Source: an uncultured Actinomycetes bacterium
Lineage (GTDB): Bacteria > Actinomycetota > Acidimicrobiia > Acidimicrobiales > Acidimicrobilacustridaceae
DNA: 64,000 bases
Reading direction: 5' to 3'
Assembly: GCA_937876315.1 (NCBI GenBank)
Contig: CALEHQ010000019.1
Location: 1-64,000 of the forward strand
A program made the position numbers and the translations under genes. This document shows positions 35,088 through 42,215 of the stretch, one piece after another. Positions within the stretch are counted from its first letter, which is position 1, and the number at the start of each line of letters is the position of its first letter. Under the pieces are notes generated by a model, which did not search any database, had not been told where the DNA came from, and saw only the letters and a program-made list of their open reading frames with translations.

Positions 35088-35927
35088 TCAGTTGCTCGTG
35101 GCACTCACCGGTGGATCGACAAAGACGACAGGGGCCTCGAACGCCGCTCGCCGCGCAACACGGCGAAGGGCTCCCAGAACAGGACGACCAGCAACGACGA
35201 TGAAGACCGCTGAGAAAACAGCGCGAGGAATATCGAATCCGAATGATGTCGTGATGTGGAATCCCCAGAATCGACGGAGATTTTCCACCAGCGAATCTCC
35301 CGCCACATACGAAACAGTGGTGTCACCGGCGCTCACGAACGGCCAGAACCAAAGATTCATCACAAGCCCGTACGCCAGTGCAGCAATGGCGGCGTACGTG
35401 GCCAACATCGCTATTTCGATTTTTCCGCGCGCAGGAGGAAGGCATCCAGCGAAGAAACCAATCCATGCCGCGCCGAACATTTGAAATGGCAACCAGGGGC
35501 CAACACCACCAGTAATCAACGCGCTCACAAAAAGTGTGAGCGCCCCAAGCACAAATCCAAATCCGCGACCGAAGACACGTCCCGCCGGGATCAGCAAGAA
35601 GAAGACCGGCTCAAATCCAGCGACACCGCCGCTCGGCAATCGAAGTGCTGCTCCGCTAGCAGCGAGGACTCCGAGCAAGGCAACCGATTTCGCGTCAAGA
35701 GAACCATCAGCCAATTCCGCGAGGATGACTCCGATCAGTAGCGGAATAAGGATGACAAAGATCCAAGGCGCATCGTTACTGTGCGACGAATCAAGCGAAG
35801 AACTCGCAGAGGCAAAGAGCGGCCAACCAAACGCCACGATCCCTAGCGCAAATGCCGCAACCAATAACACCCAAGACGTGAGCCCGAGACGGACTGCATC
35901 GACTCGAGATGGTGATGCGACAGTCAT
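35088..35927 (-). CDS. ECF transporter S component (predicted cobalamin-specific)
   Basis: A 279-aa membrane protein with an N-terminal helix, a polar loop (SSLDSSHSND), and at least six more hydrophobic segments, including GFVLGALTLFVSALITGGVGPWLPFQMFG-type helices characteristic of ECF substrate-capture subunits. The GxGPWLPFQ loop and FGAAWIGFFAG helix resemble the larger S components grouped with vitamin B12 uptake. The start overlaps the ATPase stop (ATGA). Together with the T component and double ATPase it makes a complete dedicated ECF importer. Specificity is inferred from the upstream cobalamin riboswitch, not from residues. Confidence 0.78.
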   Translation of the reverse strand: MTVASPSRVDAVRLGLTSWVLLVAAFALGIVAFGWPLFASASSSLDSSHSNDAPWIFVILIPLLIGVILAELADGSLDAKSVALLGVLAASGAALRLPSGGVAGFEPVFFLLIPAGRVFGRGFGFVLGALTLFVSALITGGVGPWLPFQMFGAAWIGFFAGCLPPARGKIEIAMLATYAAIAALAYGLVMNLWFWPFVSAGDTTVSYVAGDSLVENLRRFWGFHITTSFGFDIPRAVFSAVFIVVAGRPVLGALRRVARRAAFEAPVVFVDPPVSATSN

Positions 35928-37558
35928 GAGTAGGAACTATCGCTTGCAGCAGCAAGCGCCAACTGAACCTCGTTCACTGTCAGAAGAGCAAGTGGAGCGA
36001 GGACCTTCGCGACCTGAGGAGCAAATACTGGCGAATGTACGACGACATCGCGGGCAGGGCCATCGGCGACGACTTCACCTTCGGCGAGAACGATGCACCG
36101 ATCAGCAACAGCCGCAACAACCTCAACATCGTGGGTGGCGATGACCACGGCATGACCATCGGCGGCAAGCTGGGCGAGAACCTCAACCAACCGTTGTTTT
36201 GCTCCGTAATCGAGTCCTCGAGTTGGCTCATCGAGCAACAGCAATGGTGGTTCCGATGCCAACACGATTGAGAGCGCAAGGCCGAGACGTTGCCCTTCCG
36301 ATAAATCACGGGGATGAGTCGACGCGTCGACTCCGGGGACGATGCGATCAAGCACGGTTCGAGTAGTTCCGTGTACCAAACCTGCATCGCGGTCCGATGC
36401 ATTGCATTCCGCCAAAACCGTGTCGTGGTAGAGCAACACACCGCTGTCTTGGGGAACCAATCCCGCTACCCGAACGACGTCACGAGCCGAGAGGCGGTGA
36501 GGAGCCGACCCCATGACCTGCACAGCCCCCGAAACAGGCTCTCGTAGTCCCACAAGATGATTGAGTAGCGTCGACTTACCGGCGCCGTTGCGACCCATGA
36601 GCGCAACCACTTCACCTGCTCGGAACTCGAGATCAACCCCACGAAGCGCGGTGATGGGGCCATAGGAAGCCTGGAGGCCGTTTGTTGTGGCGACGACCTC
36701 GCCAAGTGATCGGGCCTTGCGGCTGAAGACCTCCGTATCGATTGATGCGAGTTGATCGCGAAGTGGGCCAGCGACTCGACGTGCATCTCGGACTGAAAGT
36801 GGAAGTGGAGACCAACCGGCAAGACGGCCAAGTTCAACCACTGGAGGGGCCACAACTGATCCACCAAACACTTCAGCCGGTGTTCCGACGACAACCTGGC
36901 GACCGTCGCCAGGCACCAACACGATTCGATCGGCGTACTGCACGACGCGTTCGAGTCGATGCTCGGCGATCAACACTGTGATTCCGAGGTCGTGGACCAA
37001 CCGCGTCAGGGCGGCAAGAACTTCTTCCGCTGCAGCTGGATCAAGCGCCGAGGTGGGCTCATCGAGAACGAGGACCCTCGGGCCCGCTGTGAGCACCGAA
37101 CCAATAGCAACCCGTTGCTGCTGACCGCCAGACAGTGAAGCAAGGGGACGATGGCGAAGCTCGTGTAAACCAAGCAAATCGAGAATGTCTTCAACCCGTC
37201 GGCGCATCAGATCGGGCGCGACACCAAGGTTTTCCATCGCGTAGGCCAATTCATCTTCAACGAAGTCGGTCACGAAACCGGCAGCCGGATCTTGACCTAC
37301 GACGCCAACAACGTCAGCGAGATCGCGCGGAGCAACATCAGAAGTTGTTCGACCATCAATGACAACCGACCCAGCAAGAATCCCGCCCGAAAACCGCGGC
37401 ACTAATCCATTGACTGCACGAAGCAACGTCGACTTACCTGAACCAGTCACACCAACAACAAGGCAAAGTTCACCTTCGGGAACTTCGAACGAAACATCAA
37501 CCAACGTGGGGGTAGTTGCTTCGGGATAGGTGATCGTGACGTGCTCAAACCGGATCAT
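35924..37558 (-). CDS. ECF transporter ATPase, two fused nucleotide-binding domains
   Basis: A 544-aa cytosolic ATPase with tandem ABC domains, as in actinobacterial ECF systems such as Rv2326c. The first domain has GVTGSGKST near residue 36, LSGGQQQR and VLVLDEPTSALD; the second has GRNGAGKST, LSEGQRLG and LLLLDEPTRGLD. The signature of the second is LSEGQ. It powers import through the T and S subunits encoded on either side. I start it at ATG 37558, which overlaps the T-component stop (ATGA); the frame is open upstream to 37618. It is translationally coupled to both neighbours. Confidence 0.93.
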   Translation of the reverse strand: MIRFEHVTITYPEATTPTLVDVSFEVPEGELCLVVGVTGSGKSTLLRAVNGLVPRFSGGILAGSVVIDGRTTSDVAPRDLADVVGVVGQDPAAGFVTDFVEDELAYAMENLGVAPDLMRRRVEDILDLLGLHELRHRPLASLSGGQQQRVAIGSVLTAGPRVLVLDEPTSALDPAAAEEVLAALTRLVHDLGITVLIAEHRLERVVQYADRIVLVPGDGRQVVVGTPAEVFGGSVVAPPVVELGRLAGWSPLPLSVRDARRVAGPLRDQLASIDTEVFSRKARSLGEVVATTNGLQASYGPITALRGVDLEFRAGEVVALMGRNGAGKSTLLNHLVGLREPVSGAVQVMGSAPHRLSARDVVRVAGLVPQDSGVLLYHDTVLAECNASDRDAGLVHGTTRTVLDRIVPGVDASTHPRDLSEGQRLGLALSIVLASEPPLLLLDEPTRGLDYGAKQRLVEVLAQLAADGHAVVIATHDVEVVAAVADRCIVLAEGEVVADGPARDVVVHSPVFAPQVAKVLAPLALLTVNEVQLALAAASDSSYS

Positions 37559-38655
37559 GCCGCCACCGCCAAGGGCGAAGACGCTGAGGCGAGCGTCGGG
37601 GGATGCGGAGCAAGCCAAGCAGGTAGCGCTGCGATGAGAAGCCCAACCACAGCAACGAATGGAACCGCAGGAACTTCAAGCGGATTCGTTGAGGGGCTCA
37701 GCGCGTCGCCCATTCGTCCAACAAGAACGAATGATCCCAAGGCAACAACCCCAGCAAGCGACACCATCCATTCGGGCCCGATCCATGGATCTGGCCGATA
37801 CCGGGTTCTCATCGTCGATTTACCGCCGGCGACGAGCGCGCCGATTAGCGCCGCTGCACCTAGACCAAGTGCCGGGATACGAAATAGTGCAGGTGCACTT
37901 GAATCAAGAAGCCCATAGGAGCCAACGGCAATCGCTACGAGTCCCAGCAAAACCAGTCCGACGGAACCACGACGGACCGAAACAGAACTCGAACCACGTC
38001 TTCCGTAACCGCGACTATCCATCGATGCGGCAAGCGCAACGGCGCGATCGAGTGCACCTTCAAGCACAGGCAACGCCGACGCGCTCCAAGCACGGACTCC
38101 CCGATCAGATCGACCACGAAGTCGACGGGCTTCGCGAACCTGGCGCGATGCGACAATTGCCTGAGGCGCAAATGTGAATGCAATTGTGACCGCAACGCCG
38201 GCTTCATAGAGGACCGTCGGAAGCGCTCGAAGCATCCGATACGGGCTGCACAACGATGTTGCTGCACCAAAGCACGCCAGCACCGCCGCGAGCCGAAGGC
38301 CTTGGTAGAACGCAGCCATCAAGGATTCAAGGGTGACGGGGCCACCGATACTCACTCCCGCAGCCCAATCTGGAAGCGTTACCTCCGGGATTGTGAACAG
38401 TGTGGTTCCCGGAATACGAACACCAAAGAAAATCTGGAAAACGACGCGCACGGCGATCACGATCATTCCGAGTCGCAAAAAACTGGCAAATGATCGGGAC
38501 CATGGAACATCAGCCCGCCGAGAAACAACCACCCAACCGGAGACAGCGATGATGAGACAGAGGAGGACTGGATTCGTTGTGCGCAACGCACACGCCGACA
38601 ACGCAACCGCCCACAGCCACCACGCACCTGGATGAAGAAGCCGGGGCGCCGTCAT
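37555..38655 (-). CDS. ECF transporter T component (EcfT/CbiQ family)
   Basis: A 366-aa integral membrane coupling subunit. It carries the two EcfT signature motifs that grip the ATPases: REARRLRGRSDRG and MDSRGYGRRG, in the cytoplasmic helical region between hydrophobic segments. The N-terminal LHPGAWWLWA is typical of the family. After the coupling region further helices run to the C-terminus, making it longer than the usual 260-280 aa. I start it at ATG 38655, overlapping the stop of the secreted upstream gene (ATGA); the open frame extends to 38733. Confidence 0.9.
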   Translation of the reverse strand: MTAPRLLHPGAWWLWAVALSACALRTTNPVLLCLIIAVSGWVVVSRRADVPWSRSFASFLRLGMIVIAVRVVFQIFFGVRIPGTTLFTIPEVTLPDWAAGVSIGGPVTLESLMAAFYQGLRLAAVLACFGAATSLCSPYRMLRALPTVLYEAGVAVTIAFTFAPQAIVASRQVREARRLRGRSDRGVRAWSASALPVLEGALDRAVALAASMDSRGYGRRGSSSVSVRRGSVGLVLLGLVAIAVGSYGLLDSSAPALFRIPALGLGAAALIGALVAGGKSTMRTRYRPDPWIGPEWMVSLAGVVALGSFVLVGRMGDALSPSTNPLEVPAVPFVAVVGLLIAALPAWLAPHPPTLASASSPLAVAA

Positions 38656-39506
38656 CGCGACCTGCGCGTCTGAACCCACGCCCCGCCGGCCATTACTCCG
38701 ATGAGAACGAAAACCACTGCAATCCCGACCCATCGACCGGCACTGGATTCGGTTGAGTTCGATGATGCGAGTGCGACCTCACCAACAACGACTCCCTCGA
38801 CAGCAGTCGTAACCGGCAATGAACCTGTCTCGGCTGCTCCGACTTGCTGCTCGAGGTTTGCACCGCCAGAACTCTGCGGAATCGGTACAGAAGCTGACGG
38901 GGGTTCGGGAAGCGGGGCAAGTCCAGGGGCAGGGGCAAGCGCCGGGAACAACGAACGAGATGGACCTATGCGTGGCGACGGGTCTAGGCCGCAACCACAT
39001 CCACCTACGACAAATCTCCACCCCTCGATAGCTCCGTCAGTAAGCCGCTTCGAAAATGGGTTGTTGCTTCCGTAGGCCCAATTGCCACCGTTATCGAAAA
39101 AATACGCCCAGTAGCTAAAGCCGTCTGAATTTTGTTCGCCGCACACCCTTTTATCGGCGGGCAAGTTATCGATTGCACATAACAAACCGCTCGATCCGTA
39201 CCGTGGCGACCCAGTTCCGAGTTCGGTCCCTCGCCGCGCCAAGAGCTGAAGGCCATTGGTGCCAGCGGGCACGACGAGACATGTCGCAGAGGAACTTCCT
39301 CCGAGATCAGACGAATCAACAACAAGCACGACCCGAATTTCCCCTTCGCTTATCGGGCCAGAACAACTTGAAGCGCTTGCAGGATCAGTAAGACCCACCA
39401 GCACGCTTGCAGTAACGACGACACCCAAAAGCACGACGGCCACCGCCCGAAGCGCGCGCGTCCGGCGCAAACGCTTGGATGCAATCGATGGAAGTTGGTG
39501 ATTCAC
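38652..39506 (-). CDS. secreted, membrane-anchored DUF4430-like protein (putative cobalamin-binding)
   Basis: A protein of about 284 aa starting at GTG 39506 (a GTG at 39566 would add 20 residues). A basic stretch and a hydrophobic segment ending PASASS form a signal peptide. Residues about 50-165 look like the DUF4430 / transcobalamin C-terminal beta domain: LCAIDNLPADK, DGFSYWAYFFDNGGNWAYG and DGAIEGWRFV. A Pro/Ser-rich linker and a C-terminal helix (WVGIAVVFVLIGVMAGGAWV) with QTRRSR would tether it to the membrane. It heads the riboswitch-controlled ECF operon, so it may present cobalamin to the transporter. Function is inferred. Confidence 0.75.
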   Translation of the reverse strand: MNHQLPSIASKRLRRTRALRAVAVVLLGVVVTASVLVGLTDPASASSCSGPISEGEIRVVLVVDSSDLGGSSSATCLVVPAGTNGLQLLARRGTELGTGSPRYGSSGLLCAIDNLPADKRVCGEQNSDGFSYWAYFFDNGGNWAYGSNNPFSKRLTDGAIEGWRFVVGGCGCGLDPSPRIGPSRSLFPALAPAPGLAPLPEPPSASVPIPQSSGGANLEQQVGAAETGSLPVTTAVEGVVVGEVALASSNSTESSAGRWVGIAVVFVLIGVMAGGAWVQTRRSR

Positions 39507-39640
39507 GGTGCGGGGCCACTCGTTGTTCGTTGGTGCCGGAATGGGTGCGAGACCCGACCGGACCACGGACCAAGGCCGCCGACCGAACCGAGCCCCACCT
39601 CCCGTAATCCGACGACGGTTTCATGGTGGAGCAATTCCCC

Positions 39641-39740
39641 CCGAGTAGGCAGTCCGGCTCGTAGCCGCCCGAAGAATCTCTCCGGAGGCCACCTACGGTT
39701 GCGGGTCAGCGCCGGATTCGGACCGGCTTCCCCTACTGCG
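39641..39740 (-). ncRNA. cobalamin (AdoCbl) riboswitch
   Basis: Read on the minus strand, the element holds GGGGAAGCCGG, AATCCGGCGCTGACCCGC and AACCGT, matching the cobalamin riboswitch core (GGGAA, then a short hairpin with AATCC, then CnGnCCCGCnACtGT). It ends in GAGCCGGACTGCCTAC, a diverged B12 box. AGTAGG (39732-39737) pairs with CCTACT (39644-39649) to close P1. The 3' end lies 135 nt before the preferred start of the DUF4430-like gene, or 75 nt before the alternative. The 344-base stretch 39507-39850 otherwise holds the leader of that gene and, at its other end, the next gene's promoter. Confidence 0.85.
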
Positions 39741-39838
39741 GTGGGTCAAGTTGTGCCCCCACCCCACCACACAGGTGGCCCCCCGTCAATCACCATCAGG
39801 CGAACTCCCCCGACCGGCGGTTTCGCGACCTCCGCCCC

Positions 39839-39844
39839 TATCCT
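39839..39844 (+). promoter_or_regulatory. -10-like TAnnnT box before the DUF2236 gene
   Basis: TATCCT ends 6 nt before the ATG at 39851, with no Shine-Dalgarno sequence. Confidence 0.5.
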
Positions 39845-39850
39845 CAAAGC

Positions 39851-40768
39851 ATGACTACCGAACCGACGTTGCCCCCCGGGCTGACAACCGTCGCCGAAGC
39901 ACTCGGTTCCGCATTGGGCAACGTTCGTCGCCGCCTAGGCAGCGAATTGCGCACCCTGATCGCTGGAGACAACCCTCCTGTCCGCGATCTCACCAAGCCC
40001 ATCGAGGGCGATCCTGGCCTCTTTGGCCCCGACAGCGTCACCTGGCGAGTCCATTCCGACGGTTCAATGCTCATTGCCGGCGTTCGAGCATTGCTCTTGC
40101 AAACGATGCATCCGCTCGCAATGGCCGGCGTTGCTGATCACTCTGACTACCGACGCCATCCACTCGATCGCCTGGCCAACACCAGTCAATTCGTTGCAGC
40201 CACGACCTTCGGCACAACCGAACAAGCCGAGGCCGCGTTCGCACTAGTCACCCGCGTGCATCAACGAGTTGTTGGCACCGCCCCCGATGGTCGCGAGTAC
40301 TCGGCGAACGATCCTCATCTGCTGTCTTGGGTTCATCACGCCGAAGTCGATTCCTTCTTGCGCACCTACCAGCGCTACGGAGCCACGAAGTTGAGTGCCC
40401 CTGAAGCCGACCGCTACGTCAATGAAATGGCAGTGATCAATGACAGCCTCGGCGGCGAGTACGCAGCGCATTCGGTTGCCGAACTCGACGAGTGGATGCA
40501 CGCAATTCGTCCCGAACTGCAGGCAGGTCAGCAGGCACGAGACGCAGCTCGCTGGCTCATGCTTGCCCCACTTCCCCTTGCGGCCCGCCCTGCCTATGGC
40601 GTGATCGCTCCAGCAGCAGTTGGCTTGCTCCCGACGTGGATGCGTGAGGAACTGAAGCTTCCGCTTGTTCCAGCGCTTGATCCCCTGATCGTTCAACCCG
40701 CTGCACGCGCGCTTATTCGGACCCTCACGTGGGCAATCGAGGGCGCGTTCGAGGCCGACGCCGCCTAA
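39851..40768 (+). CDS. oxygenase MpaB family / DUF2236 protein
   Basis: A 305-aa protein of the DUF2236 family, which includes heme-containing latex-clearing protein and fungal MpaB. Relevant segments are DSVTWRVHSDGSMLIAG, LLLQTMHPLAMAGVADHSDY with His residues, DRLANTSQFVAATTFGT, and HLLSWVHHAEVDSFLRTY, where the WVH-type histidine is a likely heme ligand. The family oxidises hydrophobic or isoprenoid compounds in the few studied cases. The gene stands alone between the riboswitch operon and a convergent SDR. The substrate is unknown. Confidence 0.85.
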   Translation: MTTEPTLPPGLTTVAEALGSALGNVRRRLGSELRTLIAGDNPPVRDLTKPIEGDPGLFGPDSVTWRVHSDGSMLIAGVRALLLQTMHPLAMAGVADHSDYRRHPLDRLANTSQFVAATTFGTTEQAEAAFALVTRVHQRVVGTAPDGREYSANDPHLLSWVHHAEVDSFLRTYQRYGATKLSAPEADRYVNEMAVINDSLGGEYAAHSVAELDEWMHAIRPELQAGQQARDAARWLMLAPLPLAARPAYGVIAPAAVGLLPTWMREELKLPLVPALDPLIVQPAARALIRTLTWAIEGAFEADAA

Positions 40769-40797
40769 TCAGAATCGGCTTGTGAGCCTCTGTTTGG

Positions 40798-41568
40798 TTA
40801 GACGCCGTACCCGCCATCGATATCAAGCATCTGACCCGTAATGAAATCGGCTCGATCTGACGCGAGAAAACACACAGCTTCGGCAATATCGACTGCGTCA
40901 CCAAACTTGCGAAGCGGAATGTTGCGCATCGTGACTTCGAGAGCAGCGTCGTCAAGATCGCCCGAAGCCATCAGCCGCGCCGCCATCCCGTCGGTAAGCA
41001 TGCCTGGACCAACGCAGTTGGCTCGAACTCCAAAACGACCTTCTTCAGCGGCAAGAGCACGCACGACCGCTTCGACTGCGCCTTTCGTACCTGAAGACAA
41101 TCCGTCGCGAACCGGATAGCGACGCGTTGCTGCCGTCGTTACCGCCACGATGCTGCCGCCGACTTTTCGAAGATGCTCAAGAGCAGGTTGAACGATATTG
41201 AAGAATGCAACCGCTTCACCTTCAATTTGCGCCCGGTACGCCGAAGGTTCAACACGACTCAGATGCACTTGGGTGACGTGTGGTCCGGCAGCATGAACAA
41301 GTGTGTGGATTCCTCCGAACTCTGCGACTGCAGCAGACACAACTGATGCGGCGATGGACTCGTCGACCAAATCAGCGGGCATCGCCACGACTCGAACCTT
41401 GAGATCGGAGAGTTCGGAGATAATCACATCAGCAGCATCACGGTTCGACCGGTAGGTGAAGAGCACGTCGCTGCCGCGCTCGGCCAACATGCGCACGATC
41501 GCCGCGCCAATGCCGCCGCTTCCACCTGTTACCACTGCCGCGCCAGTACGGCCTGCGAAATCGTTCAC
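40798..41568 (-). CDS. atypical SDR-family protein lacking the catalytic tyrosine
   Basis: A 256-aa SDR with the cofactor motif TGGSGGIG near residue 15, TYRSNR after the second strand (favouring NADP), HAAG in place of NNAG, and the C-terminal FITGQMLDIDGGYGV. The YxxxK position reads SSGTK: serine replaces tyrosine while the lysine is kept (about residues 159-163), and the upstream serine position reads TTAATRR. A standard reductase mechanism is therefore doubtful. Overall it resembles FabG/FabI-like enzymes. GTG 41568 has GGAG 5 nt upstream. Confidence 0.85.
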   Translation of the reverse strand: MNDFAGRTGAAVVTGGSGGIGAAIVRMLAERGSDVLFTYRSNRDAADVIISELSDLKVRVVAMPADLVDESIAASVVSAAVAEFGGIHTLVHAAGPHVTQVHLSRVEPSAYRAQIEGEAVAFFNIVQPALEHLRKVGGSIVAVTTAATRRYPVRDGLSSGTKGAVEAVVRALAAEEGRFGVRANCVGPGMLTDGMAARLMASGDLDDAALEVTMRNIPLRKFGDAVDIAEAVCFLASDRADFITGQMLDIDGGYGV

Positions 41569-41660
41569 GAGTGCTCCCCAGTTGAGACGTGCGGGAACAC
41601 CGTACCTGTCAACACCCCTTGCTCAACGCGTCGCCCATCTCTCTGCGCCAAACTCGCGAC

Positions 41661-42170
41661 ATGATCCAATCTGACGACGAGCCCCTCCGACTTTGTTTTG
41701 TCTGTCTTGGAAACATCTGCCGCTCTCCTACCGCCGAAGGCGTCATGCATTCGCTCGTGGAAAACGCGGGATTGTCCTCATTCATCGAGGTTCACAGCGC
41801 TGGCACTGCTGGCTGGCACCGCGGCGAACTACCCGACGATCGAGCACGCGCTGAAGCCCGTCGCCGTGGAATCGAACTGACATCAAGAGCCAGCACATTT
41901 CAGCCGGGCGATGCGTCGTTTTATGACCTTGTTCTGGCCATGGACCATGCGAACGAACGCGACCTACGCGATCGGACTGAACCTGCACTTCATGACCGAA
42001 TTGTCCGCCTCCGCAGGTTTGACCCCGCCCTCACACCAACCGACCCTTGGGATGGGGACGTACCCGACCCTTGGGCGGGCGGCGAGGACGGATTCGTCGA
42101 GGTCTACGACCTGATCGAAGCAGCATGCCGTGGTCTTCTCGTTCACATTCAAGAAAATCAACTCCTCTGA
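41661..42170 (+). CDS. low-molecular-weight protein tyrosine phosphatase
   Basis: A 169-aa LMW-PTP. The P-loop CLGNICRS starts at Cys15 with Arg21, and the general-acid aspartate is in the late DPWDGDVPDPW region, preceding the C-terminal helix. Such enzymes reverse tyrosine phosphorylation, in bacteria often on exopolysaccharide kinases; PtpA of mycobacteria is a relative. The frame is open from 41589, but ATG 41661 gives the normal spacing before the P-loop. It precedes a membrane protein gene with its own promoter-like box. Confidence 0.92.
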   Translation: MIQSDDEPLRLCFVCLGNICRSPTAEGVMHSLVENAGLSSFIEVHSAGTAGWHRGELPDDRARAEARRRGIELTSRASTFQPGDASFYDLVLAMDHANERDLRDRTEPALHDRIVRLRRFDPALTPTDPWDGDVPDPWAGGEDGFVEVYDLIEAACRGLLVHIQENQLL

Positions 42171-42202
42171 GCTGTCGCCCCCAATCCATAGGACCTCAGC
42201 CG

Positions 42203-42208
42203 TAGTAT
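42203..42208 (+). promoter_or_regulatory. -10-like TAnnnT box before the large membrane protein
   Basis: TAGTAT ends 7 nt before the GTG at 42216, consistent with a leaderless transcript. Confidence 0.5.
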
Positions 42209-42215
42209 CGATCTC

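Noticed and set aside
39385-39624. A 79-codon minus-strand frame starting just after the riboswitch, as a possible leader peptide or small gene
   Set aside because: The ATG has no ribosome site and the frame runs far into the signal-peptide gene in another phase. No conserved pattern is seen, although a short leader peptide cannot be ruled out.
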